In this document: positions 30,036-39,400 of the stretch, in pieces
Layout of the letters: each line of letters begins with the position of its first letter
Position numbering within the stretch: the stretch's first letter is position 1
Assembly: GCF_001311175.1 (NCBI RefSeq)
Contig: NZ_BBAI01000003.1
Coordinates: 1 to 64,000, forward strand
Reading direction: 5' to 3'
From: Lacticaseibacillus pantheris DSM 15945 = JCM 12539 = NBRC 106106
GTDB lineage: Bacteria; Bacillota; Bacilli; Lactobacillales; Lactobacillaceae
DNA length: 64,000 nt
Notes under the pieces: generated by a model
Seen by the model: the letters and a program-made list of their open reading frames with translations, nothing else
Database searches by the model: none
What the model was told of the DNA's origin: nothing
Program-made: the position numbers and the translations under genes

Positions 30036-30998
30036 ATGCAACTTGCACAGATGTTAATTCCTGCGGTGTCGGCATTTGCCATCACCGTGATCCTGCTCCC
30101 CCTGTTCATTGTTTATGCGGATGAATCATGAGGGGCAGACGATTCGCGACGAGGGCCCTAAATGGCACGCCAAAAAGAACGGTACCCCCACAATGGGGGG
30201 CGTCGTCTTCATTCTGGCGATTGTCGTGTCGGCAATCTGGGTGGCAGCCTGGACGCACCAACTAACCATGACGGTGTGGGTGGCCCTGTTTATCCTAGTA
30301 TTGTACGGCGTTCTGGGATTTGTGGACGACTTTGTGAAGGTGGTTAATCACCGTAACCTTGGTCTTCGTGCCTGGCAAAAGTTGCTCGGACAGTTAGTGG
30401 GGGCGCCGTGTTCTTGGTGGTATTTCTCCACGAAGCTTCGCGCCGGTAATCACCGTGCCGTTCATTGGCCCCGTTAACAGTGTTTTACTCTACACTTTGT
30501 TCGCGGCATTCTGGATGGTGGGCTTCAGTAACGCGGTTAACTTGACTGACGGTTTGGACGGCCTGGTTGCGGGTCAAGGGACCGTTGCCTTTGGTACTTA
30601 CGCATTCATTGCCGCTCACGATCACCGTACCGATGTCCTGATTATCTGCTTAGTGACGGTGGGGGCGCTCCTAGGGTTCTTGCTCTACAACCACAAACCA
30701 GCCAAAATTTTTTATGGGTGATGTGGGTAGTCTCGCGCTCGGGGGGATGCTGGCCGTGGTGGCGCTGATGCTGCACCGTGAGTGGTCGCTATTACTCATT
30801 GGGATTATCTTTGTCTGCGAAACCGCCAGCGTGATTCTCCAGGTTCTATCGTTCAAGTTGACGGGTAAGCGAATTTTCAAAATGTCCCCAATCCACCACC
30901 ACTTTGAGATGAGCGGGTGGAGCGAGTGGCGCATCGATATTACCTTCTGGATCGTGGGCGCAGTTGCGAGTGGCCTATACTTGGCGTTCGCACTATAA
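30036..30998 (+). CDS. mraY: Phospho-N-acetylmuramoyl-pentapeptide transferase MraY (frameshifted)
   Basis: An integral membrane enzyme making lipid I from UDP-MurNAc-pentapeptide and undecaprenyl phosphate. About 321 residues with ten helices. Motifs are [26 protein letters not shown] (catalytic Asp pair), [12 protein letters not shown] and MSPIHHHFE. Three frame breaks, near 30115, 30405 and 30715, make the raw sequence uncodable as one chain. The gene is essential, so assembly error is the likely cause. Between pbp2B and murD as usual. Confidence 0.93.
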
Positions 30999-31073
30999 GA
31001 TTGGTTTAAGCAGTTAAATACACGCTCCGTCGCTGTGGCGGAGCATACATAATAGAAAGAAGTTTAGGGCACT

Positions 31074-32432
31074 ATGAAGCAAATTACTGACTATCAGAAT
31101 AAAAAGGTGATTGTTCTTGGTTTGGGCAAAAGTGGGGTGAACGCAGCACGGTTACTGAACAAGCTGGGCGCGTTAGTGACGGTCAACGACGCACAGGACT
31201 TTGATAACAACCCGGATGCACAGGAGTTATTGTCCGAGGGGGTCCGGGTCATTACCGGTGGTCACCCCGTGTCGTTGCTCGACGAAGACTTTAGTTTGAT
31301 GGTCAAGAATCCTGGGATCCCGTACAGCAACGTGATGGTTCAACGGGCACAGGAACTGGGATTACCGATTATCACCGAACCAGAATTGGCCTTCCAGGTA
31401 TCCGAGGCAGAGTGGGTTGGCATTACTGGGACGAACGGGAAGACTACCACCACCACTTTGATTGGGCTGATGCTCAATGAGGGTGGTGTTGAGGCACACG
31501 TCGGTGGGAACATCGGCATTCCATTGTCCCAGGTGGCACAAGAGGCCGGCCCGGGTAGCAAAATTGTGGCGGAGCTTTCCAGCTTCCAATTACTGGGAAT
31601 TGATACACTCCGGCCACACGTGGCGGTACTGAACAATATTTACGAGGCACACCTCGATTACCACGGCTCGCGGGCTAACTACATCGCTGCTAAGATGCGG
31701 ATTACGATGAACCAAACGGCTAATGACTACTTTGTCATTAATTGGGACAAAGAGGAGTGGCGGGACCTCGCGCAGAACGTGAAGGCCCAAGTGGTACCGT
31801 TCTCGCGCACCGGTGTTGCTGGTGCCCGGGCGTTGGTGGACGCGGACGGTTGGCTGTGCTTTGACGGTGAACGTGTTGTTGAGGCGGATACGATTAAAAT
31901 TCCTGGCGCACACAACGTGGAGAATGCCCTCGCGGCGATGACCGTCGCTAAATTGTACGGTGTGGGCAACGCGGCGATTGCGCACGTACTGGCAACCTTT
32001 GGTGGGGTGAAGCACCGCATTCAGTTCCTCAAGGAGCTGAACGGTCGGCGGATCTATAATGACAGCAAAGCCACCAACGTTGAGGCTGCCAGTGTGGCGA
32101 TTGAAGCATTTAAGGCACCCGAAGTCTTGATTGCCGGCGGGCTTGATCGTCACCTATCGATGGACGCGCTGATTCCCTTACTGAAGGAACACGTTCACGC
32201 ACTGGTGACCTATGGTGAAACGGCCGCACAAATGGTGGAAGTGGCCCAAAAAGCCGGGATTGCAGATATCAAACGTGTTGATAACCTCGACCAGGCGGTA
32301 CCGGCGGCTTATGCGCTGAGCAACCCCGGGGACGTATTATTATTGTCTCCCGCTGCGGCCAGTTGGGATCAATTCCATACCTTTGAAGAACGTGGTGATC
32401 GGTTCATTGCCGATGTTGATAAATTGCAATAG
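31074..32432 (+). CDS. murD: UDP-N-acetylmuramoylalanine-D-glutamate ligase MurD
   Basis: Adds D-Glu to UDP-MurNAc-L-Ala in the cytoplasm. 452 residues, with an N-terminal Rossmann domain (VIVLGLGKSGVNAARLL), the Mur-ligase P-loop GITGTNGKTTTTTLIG, the family motif NDSKATNVEAASVAIEAF and the C-terminal domain. Intact, with a ribosome site (AGAAAGAAG) upstream. Directly precedes murG. Confidence 0.97.
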   Translation: MKQITDYQNKKVIVLGLGKSGVNAARLLNKLGALVTVNDAQDFDNNPDAQELLSEGVRVITGGHPVSLLDEDFSLMVKNPGIPYSNVMVQRAQELGLPIITEPELAFQVSEAEWVGITGTNGKTTTTTLIGLMLNEGGVEAHVGGNIGIPLSQVAQEAGPGSKIVAELSSFQLLGIDTLRPHVAVLNNIYEAHLDYHGSRANYIAAKMRITMNQTANDYFVINWDKEEWRDLAQNVKAQVVPFSRTGVAGARALVDADGWLCFDGERVVEADTIKIPGAHNVENALAAMTVAKLYGVGNAAIAHVLATFGGVKHRIQFLKELNGRRIYNDSKATNVEAASVAIEAFKAPEVLIAGGLDRHLSMDALIPLLKEHVHALVTYGETAAQMVEVAQKAGIADIKRVDNLDQAVPAAYALSNPGDVLLLSPAAASWDQFHTFEERGDRFIADVDKLQ

Positions 32433-32465
32433 GACGATTGGTTAGCTAATTAAGGAGACGGACTT

Positions 32466-33564
32466 ATGCGTATCATTGTTTCGGGTGGGGGCACCGGTGG
32501 ACATATTTACCCGGCGCTAGCCCTAATTGACCGTTTGAAGGAACGCGATTTGCTGGATGACGTCCTTTACGTGGGAACACAGCGAGGACTGGAAAGTCGC
32601 ATTGTGCCAGACCATGGCATCGCCTTCGATACCATCGAAATCGAGGGCTTCCGCCGCAAGCTGAACTGGGCGGGCCTGAAGTATAACGCGCACACGGTGC
32701 AGCTGTTCCTGAAGAGTGTGGGTGCTGCCAAGCAAATTCTACGCAAGTTTCGGCCGGACGTGGTTGTGGGTACCGGTGGCTACGTATCGGCGGCCACCCT
32801 GTACGCCGCGGCCCGTTTGCACATTCCGACGGTCATCCACGAATCCAACTCAGTGGCCGGGGTAACGAACAAGTTCTTGGGGCACTTCGTGGATAAGGTG
32901 GCAATTAGCTTTCCGGAGGTTGCGCGTGATTTTCCACGCGCAAAGGTGGTGATTACGGGTAACCCCCGTGCCCAACAGGTGGCCGGACTGGCGCCAAACG
33001 ACCGGCTGGCCGACTTTGGACTGGATCCAAAAAAAACGCACCGTGCTGATTTTTGGGGGTTCGCGTGGTGCACCCATGCTCAACAAAGCCGTGTTGGCGG
33101 CCTTACCGACCTTTGCACGGAGTGACTACCAAGTCCTCTTTGCCACGGGTCGGACGCACTACAAGCGGGTGCGTGAAGACGCGGGTGACACTACCGGTAA
33201 TATCAGTATTGTGCCCTACATCGACCGCATGGAGCGGGTGTTACCAGACGTGCAGTTGCTAGTGAGTCGCAGTGGGGCCACTACTTTGGCGGAAATTACG
33301 GCGCTCGGCTTGCCGTCAATCCTGATTCCTAGCCCGAACGTGACGCACAACCACCAGTTTCACAATGCCCAGGCATTAGCAGACGCTGGTGCGGCGGTCG
33401 TGGTTACCGAACCAGAGCTGGACAGCACATTCACTCAATCCATCGATACCCTGATGGGGGATGGCAACCGGCTGCAGGCAATGGCGCAGGCAGCAAAGGG
33501 TCAGGGTGTACCTGACGCCACGGACCGCTTAATTAAGACGATGCAGGATGTCATGAGGGGGTAG
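32466..33564 (+). CDS. murG: UDP-GlcNAc transferase MurG (frameshifted)
   Basis: Membrane-associated GT28 glycosyltransferase that turns lipid I into lipid II. The N-terminal motif is [16 protein letters not shown]-terminal parts are [40 protein letters not shown] and the [11 protein letters not shown] nucleotide-binding loop. The frame breaks in an A-run near 33031-33038, which has eight A where seven restore the chain ([14 protein letters not shown]). About 366 residues. Strong homopolymer example of the indel problem in this window. Confidence 0.95.
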
Positions 33565-33570
33565 AACCGC

Positions 33571-34286
33571 ATGGGACGCAAAGACGAACCCGCAACACCC
33601 GGGAGGGTAATTTTAAAAATCCGACGCCGCACCCACAGAAGGGTCGGCGGGGTGTTGCCGCGCCTTTGCCCCACCTCGAGGGGGTCCGGCAACACCGTCT
33701 CCGCCGGAACCTCGCAATCATCGTGCCACCGTTGGTATTGTTGACCATCGTTACGGGGTACCTGGCGTTACCAGTATCCAAGGTTAGCACGGTGCGTGTT
33801 CGTGGCAACACGAACGTTAGCGCCAGTACGGTGCAGCGGGCGAGTGGCTTGACCAATAGTAGCCTGATCCCCACTGTCTGGCTTAACGGCCAGCATGTCG
33901 GGCAAAGGGTGGTTAAACACGTCGCGCGCGTGGCGTCCGCCAAGGCGCAGGTGACTGGTGCTCGTGACGTCACGATTACCGTCACTGAACACGAAACGGT
34001 GGGCTATGTCCAACGCGGCGACAGTTACCACGCGCTACTCGACGATGGCACCATCATTCGCACTGGTACGTCCGCCCCCAAGTCGGGGGACCTCATCTTT
34101 AAGGGTTTTGGCAATGGCCTGCAACGGGTAGTGCGGGTGGTGGCTAAGTTTCCGACTAGTATTCGCCACGATATTTCCGAGGTGCAATCCGCTCGTGGTG
34201 GGGGCAATCCCTACCAGATTACTATCACCATGAGTGATGGAAATACCATCGTGGCCGATAGTCGCACCGTTGGCAAAAAAAATTAA
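33571..34286 (+). CDS. divIB: Cell division protein DivIB/FtsQ (frameshifted)
   Basis: A bitopic divisome protein. A basic cytoplasmic tail (PTPHPQKGRRGVAAPLPHLEG) is followed by one membrane helix (LAIIVPPLVLLTIVTGYLAL) and a POTRA domain (VSKVSTVRVRGNTNVSASTV). The start MGRKDEPATP lies seven bases after the murG stop. A one-base break near 33600 separates it from the rest. About 239 residues, slightly short for DivIB. End of the mraZ-divIB run; ftsA starts 220 bases later with its own leader. Confidence 0.88.
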
Positions 34287-34508
34287 GTATTACCCTACAA
34301 TTATTAAACAGGTTAATAAAACAGGAACCGTTGATTTAGAGGTGGGGGCCTTCTTCACTCCCAAGAGTACTAAATAGCCGTTAATTACGTTAATCTGGCC
34401 TTTACGTGGTGCGCATTTGGGAAACAGTGTGGTACACTCAAAGAAGTAATAAAAACTATTAAATTGACGATTACGAATAACGAAAAAAATAAAGGAGGGT
34501 CCAGATTA

Positions 34509-35862
34509 ATGGCTAATCAAGACATTTATGTCGGCCTGGATATCGGGACCACCTCAATTAAGGTCATTGCTGCTGAAGTTAATTCTGGACAAATGAGTGT
34601 GATTGGCATGGGTAACCAGCACTCAAGCGGCTTGTCCCGTGGGGTGATTGTGGATATTGACCAGGCTGCGGCTGCCATTCAGACTGCCGTACAGCAGGCC
34701 GCAGATAAGGCCAGCATCACCATTAACCAGGTGGTTGTGGGTGTGCCGGCCAGTCTGCTACAAATTGAACGCGTGACCGGTATGATTGCCGTGGGTGAAA
34801 CGAGCAAGGAAATCACGGACGCCGATGTCCGTAACGTGGCCGCAACGGCCATGATGAGGAACTTGCCACCCGAACGGGAAGTTATCGCGGTGATTCCGAG
34901 TCAGTTCACGGTTGACGGCTTTGATGGTATTCAGGATCCACGTGGGATGATTGGTGTTCGGGTTGAAATGCGCGGCCTCCTGCTTACGGTACCGAAGACC
35001 GTGGTGCACAACATCAAGCGGGCGGTTAACAAAGCCGGCCTTGCTATTGAGCAGATGGTAGTCAATCCGTTGGCATTGGGTGAGTACATACTTTCCGATG
35101 GGGAACAGGACTTCGGAACGGTGGTCATTGATCTTGGTGGCGGCCAGTCGACGGCGGCGGTCATTCACGACCATAAGTTGAAGTTCACGTAGCTGACCGT
35201 GAGGGTGGCGAGAACATCACGAAGGATATTTCCATCGTGCTCAATACCGACTACACATCCGCGGAGAAACTCAAGCGCGACTTTGGTAATGCCGATTCAT
35301 TCGCCGCCAGCGAGGATGAAACCTTCCCCGTAACGGTGTGGGGAAACCCAACCCGGCAATGATTTCAGAAAAGTACCTCTCGGAAATCATCGAAGCACGT
35401 GTGACCCAGATCCTCACGCGGCTCAACGAAGCGTTAAGTGACGCGCACGCATTGGACTTGCCCGGTGGCATTGTGATTACTGGGGGCACGGCGGCGATGC
35501 CGGGAATTACTAGCCTGGCAAAGGAGATTTTCCAACGCGAGGTTAAGTTGTACATGCCGTCCGAAGTGGGATTACGCCACCCGTCATTCAGTCAGGCGTT
35601 GGCTTTGATTAAGTCGGCGGCCGCCATGACGGATATTGACAAGTTGGCCAACAGCGCCGTGACTCAAGAAGAAATCACGGCCACTGGTGGTCGGAGCACC
35701 CAGAGTACGGAGCAGCCGCGTTTGGCGCGGCAACCGTCTGCGGACCAGCAGCGTCCGGCGCGTAAAGCTAAGGCCGACACCGCGTCTGAGCAGCAGGACG
35801 AGCCGGAACCCAAGGAAACGGGCAAGAAGATTCGTCATTTCTTCAGCTCATTCTTTGAATAA
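34509..35862 (+). CDS. ftsA: Cell division protein FtsA (frameshifted)
   Basis: Actin-like ATPase tethering FtsZ to the membrane. AAAGGAGGG precedes the ATG that gives [20 protein letters not shown]. Domain motifs are [15 protein letters not shown] (phosphate 2) and [14 protein letters not shown] (adenosine). The C-terminal amphipathic membrane helix is [13 protein letters not shown]. Breaks near 35190 and 35338; between them the middle section reads [20 protein letters not shown]. About 451 residues when repaired. Upstream of ftsZ. Confidence 0.93.
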
Positions 35863-35897
35863 ACAGACAAATTAAACCCCTAGTAGGAGGAACGAAG

Positions 35898-37142
35898 ATG
35901 GAATTCGCAGCAGATGAACAAATGAGTGCGAACGGCGCCGTGATCAAAGTCATTGGTGTCGGTGGGGCCGGCGGTAATGCCGTTAACCGTATGATTAAGG
36001 AAGACGTGAAGGGTGTGCAGTTTATCGCCGCCAACACGGATTTGCAGGCACTAGGCGCGTCCGACGCTGAAACGAAGATCCAATTAGGACCCAAGTTGAC
36101 GCGTGGGTTAGGTGCCGGGGCGGCTCCCGAAATTGGTCAGAAGGCCGCTGAAGAGAGTGAAGAAGCCATTGCTGAAGCACTGCAAGGGGCCGACATGATT
36201 TTTATCACCTGTGGTATGGGTGGTGGCTCTGGTACTGGTGCCGCACCGGTAGTCGCCAAGATTGCGCAGGAACAAGGCGCATTGACTGTTGGTGTTGTGA
36301 CAAAGCCGTTTACCTTTGAGGGCCCGAAGCGTGCGAACAACGCGACTGACGGCATCAAGGAGTTGAAGCAGCACGTTGACACCTTGGTGATTATTGCTAA
36401 TGACCGCCTGCTAGAGATTGTGGACAAGAAGACACCAATGTTGGAGGCCTTCCAGACTGCCGACAACGTTCTGCGTCAGGGTGTGCAGGGTATTTCCGAC
36501 TTGATTACGAGCCCTGGTTACGTCAACCTGGACTTTGCCGACGTGAAGACGGTCATGGCCAAGCAGGGTAGTGCCCTGATGGGTGTTGGTTCCGCAACCG
36601 GCGAAAACCGGACTGAGGAAGCCACCAAGAAGGCCATTTCCTCGCCACTACTCGAAGTCGGTATCGATGGTGCCAAGCAGGTACTATTGAACATTACCGG
36701 TGGTCCGGATCTGTCCCTGTTCGAGGCACAGGCTGCTTCCCAGATTGTGACGGATGCCGCTACCAGCGACGTCAACATCATCTTTGGTACTTCGATCAAC
36801 GAGGACTTGGGCGACGAAGTACTAGTGACGGTGATTGCGACCGGGTTGGACGACTTGGACAACGCGCCTACACCGCGTCGTGGTTCTGTTCGTCAGAGTA
36901 TCAACCAGGCGGAGAAGAACGACCAGCCAGCTGACAATCAGCAGGCCAAGCAGGACGATCCGTTCGGCGACTGGGACTTACGGCGCGAGCCTCAAAGTGC
37001 GGCCGCTGACGACCAGCACGCCAGCTTTGACAACGTGCAGAAGACCGAGTTCGACGTGTTCGAATCCCAGCCGAACGTCAAGGATAACGATGATAGTGAT
37101 GACCAACCGCCGTTCTTTAAGCGGCGGCGGATGGATAACTAG
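35898..37142 (+). CDS. ftsZ: Cell division protein FtsZ
   Basis: Tubulin-like GTPase forming the Z ring. 414 residues, intact. The GTP-binding region begins [17 protein letters not shown], and the tubulin signature is [20 protein letters not shown] variable acidic and Gln-rich linker (about residues 320-400) precedes the C-terminal peptide [14 protein letters not shown] that binds FtsA and SepF. TAGGAGGA precedes the ATG. Confidence 0.98.
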   Translation: MEFAADEQMSANGAVIKVIGVGGAGGNAVNRMIKEDVKGVQFIAANTDLQALGASDAETKIQLGPKLTRGLGAGAAPEIGQKAAEESEEAIAEALQGADMIFITCGMGGGSGTGAAPVVAKIAQEQGALTVGVVTKPFTFEGPKRANNATDGIKELKQHVDTLVIIANDRLLEIVDKKTPMLEAFQTADNVLRQGVQGISDLITSPGYVNLDFADVKTVMAKQGSALMGVGSATGENRTEEATKKAISSPLLEVGIDGAKQVLLNITGGPDLSLFEAQAASQIVTDAATSDVNIIFGTSINEDLGDEVLVTVIATGLDDLDNAPTPRRGSVRQSINQAEKNDQPADNQQAKQDDPFGDWDLRREPQSAAADDQHASFDNVQKTEFDVFESQPNVKDNDDSDDQPPFFKRRRMDN

Positions 37143-37171
37143 TACGCCAAGCAAGTGAGGAGTTGACAATT

Positions 37172-37663
37172 ATGGCAATGGACAAACTTGGGAGTATGTT
37201 TGGGAAATTTTTCGAAATGGACGACGATGCTGAAGAGCAAGATTACGCCGATGACGAAATGATGCAGAGTGCCGTGGGGGCGAGCACGACTGCAGATTCA
37301 GTACGACCACAAAAGCAGGCGCAGCCACAGAACAGGCCCAACACGACCCGGACTAGCAATGTTTTGCCGATTAGTGGGGCGCAGAAGGGCAATTCAAAGA
37401 TTGAATTGTACGAGCCGCGCGTGTACTCCGACGCCAAGGAAGTGGGTCGTAACCTGTTAGCGGATACGGCCGTCCTGGTTAACTTTTCGCGCATGGAGCC
37501 CGGTGACGCCAAGCGTATCGTTGACTTCCTGACTGGGTTAGTATTCGCTATTAACGGCGAAATTAAGCGGGTGGGCAACATGATTTTTCTAGTGACCCCG
37601 GCTAATTTTGAAGTTAGTGGTAGCCTGGCCGAGAAGATCCACGACGATTTGGACCTTGAGTAA
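37172..37663 (+). CDS. sepF: Cell division protein SepF
   Basis: Forms rings that bundle FtsZ and anchors it to the membrane. 163 residues. The N-terminal amphipathic helix is MAMDKLGSMFGKFFEM, then an acidic, Gln-rich linker, then the DUF552 core (RVYSDAKEVGRNLLADTAVLVNFSRMEPGDAKRIVDFLTGLVFA). The ATG at 37172 is favoured by AGGAG upstream. ylmH follows after 16 bases; no ylmG/yggT gene lies between, unlike in many relatives. Confidence 0.95.
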   Translation: MAMDKLGSMFGKFFEMDDDAEEQDYADDEMMQSAVGASTTADSVRPQKQAQPQNRPNTTRTSNVLPISGAQKGNSKIELYEPRVYSDAKEVGRNLLADTAVLVNFSRMEPGDAKRIVDFLTGLVFAINGEIKRVGNMIFLVTPANFEVSGSLAEKIHDDLDLE

Positions 37664-37679
37664 ACATAGGTGAACACTG

Positions 37680-38473
37680 ATGACGACTGGTATTTATCAA
37701 CATTTTCGTCCGGAAGAGCGTATCCTAGTTGACCAGCTCCGCGATTACATCGCCACGGCGCAAGTGGAATACCGGCCCGTAGTTACCCCCTTTGCCAATC
37801 CGCGTACTCGTGCCATTGCCCGTATCTTACTGGGTGATGACGACAGTATTGGGATGTGGACTGACGGGGGCTTCGACGACGCTGAATGGCAGCGCGTCGT
37901 GTTCGCACCGGATTATTTTACGCCGGAGCCGGCTGATTATCAGGTGCAACTGATGGGGATTAAGTACCCCACCAAGTTTGCTGAGCTGCATCACAGCACG
38001 ATTTTGGGCACCCTGGTCCACCAGGGCATCGAGCGTGAGGTCTTTGGCGATATTGAGACCGATGGTACGCGGTGCAGGTGGCCGTGGATGCTAGTATGAC
38101 GGACTTCTTCGTGGACAACGTGGATCATATCGGCAAAGTAGCGGTGCGGCTCGTGCCCCTAACGCGTGATGAGCGGGTGCACGGACTCAGTGACTGGGAG
38201 GACGAAGTCGCTTTGCTGCCTGGTCTGCGCGTGGACGCATTGGTCAGTCACGTCTATCACGTATCACGGCAGCGGGCTAAGGAGCTGGTGGAACACGGCG
38301 ACGTGACCTTGAACTGGCAGGCTACGTTACGTCCAGACGCGGAGGTGGCACCGAACGACATGGTGTCCGTCCGCGGCTTTGGGCGGATTGCTGTCGACGC
38401 CGTTACCGGCCAAACAGCTAAGGGGAAGTTACGCGTGGAGACGCGCGTGATTCGTAAGCGTCGGGACCACTGA
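37680..38473 (+). CDS. ylmH: YlmH-family RNA-binding protein (frameshifted)
   Basis: S4-domain protein of the division cluster; in several Firmicutes it acts in ribosome rescue. An N-terminal part (MTTGIYQHFRPEERILVDQLRDY) leads to a central domain (QLMGIKYPTKFAELHHSTILGTLVHQGIEREVFGDI) and a C-terminal S4 RNA-binding domain (LRVDALVSHVYHVSRQRAKELVEHGDVTLNW). One base is missing near 38073 so that TRVQVAVDASMTDFF reads in a new frame. About 264 residues. Confidence 0.92.
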
Positions 38474-38511
38474 TTGACCGGTGGCGCCGGTGACTATTAG
38501 GAGGAATGAGC

Positions 38512-39138
38512 ATGTTGAGCCCAATTGATATTCATGACAAGCAGTTTAACGTTAAAATGCGGGGGTACGATCAGGACGAGGTGAACGATTTTCTCGACCA
38601 GATCATCCAGGATTTTAGTGACCTGATTAAGCGGAACGAGTCGTTGAGTGCAGACTTGAAGGCCGCCCAGGCCCAGGTGGACGAATTTCAGGGAATGAAG
38701 GAAGCCCTGAATAAGTCGCTGATTCTTGCCCAGGACGCTGCGGATAACGTTAAGCAAAACGCTCAGTCCGATGCGGATGCCATCATTGCTCGCGCACAGA
38801 AGCACGCTGACCAGCTGGCTAACGATGCGAAGGCGCACCATGACCAAGTGGTGGGTCGCGCAGCTGATGATGCCCGGCGTTACAAGATTGAGGCTGACGA
38901 TGCCAAGCGCAACGTGCAGGAGTTCCGGCAGCACATGAAGATGCTCTTGGAAGCCGAATTGGAAGCTATTGGTGGCGCGGAGTGGAACCAAACGGTGGGT
39001 GCACCCATTGACCAGCCGGTACCAGCTAGTGCTGAAAATAAACTTGACAACGAGGGTCCAGCTCCGGTAGAATCGTCGTCGAACGGGTCGGACAATGGCG
39101 TCACTGAGATTGTCTTTCCTGACGAACCAATTAAGTAA
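38512..39138 (+). CDS. divIVA: Cell division protein DivIVA
   Basis: Coiled-coil protein that senses negative membrane curvature at poles and septa. 208 residues. The membrane-binding N-terminus is MLSPIDIHDKQFNVKMRGYD, followed by long coiled coils, and a low-complexity C-terminus. AGGAGG sits one base before an ATG at 38506 and seven before the ATG at 38512, so the latter is preferred. Last gene before the ileS T-box. Confidence 0.95.
   Translation: MLSPIDIHDKQFNVKMRGYDQDEVNDFLDQIIQDFSDLIKRNESLSADLKAAQAQVDEFQGMKEALNKSLILAQDAADNVKQNAQSDADAIIARAQKHADQLANDAKAHHDQVVGRAADDARRYKIEADDAKRNVQEFRQHMKMLLEAELEAIGGAEWNQTVGAPIDQPVPASAENKLDNEGPAPVESSSNGSDNGVTEIVFPDEPIK
39044..39073 (+). promoter_or_regulatory. 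Possible ileS promoter inside divIVA
   Basis: TTGACA, an 18-base spacer and TAGAAT within the last 100 bases of divIVA. It is the best promoter match upstream of the ileS T-box leader. Confidence 0.45.
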
Positions 39139-39145
39139 TTTAACC

Positions 39146-39378
39146 ATTGACGGACACGCGTCGATGGGATGACGCGCAACAGCGACCCGGTGTAATGGTG
39201 TGAGACCGGGAGTGACGTATCCCACCGGTATCACGTCCTGAGGTCCTACCGAGCCAACGGTAGGCGGGGAGTTGCACGATATCGCAACGGTGAGGGTGGT
39301 TGCCTACTGCGGTAGGTGGCGACCGAACTTAGGTGGTACCACGAATATCTCGTCCTAACTATAGGACGAGATTTTTTT
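39146..39378 (+). promoter_or_regulatory. T-box riboswitch of ileS
   Basis: Contains AGGTGGTACCACG at about 39331-39343 and a terminator CTCGTCCTA/TAGGACGAG followed by eight T. An ATC in GGTATCACG near 39228 lies in the expected specifier region and would match tRNA-Ile. Uncharged tRNA-Ile would switch ileS on. Confidence 0.9.
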
Positions 39379-39400
39379 TATGCTAATAAGGGGGCACAAC

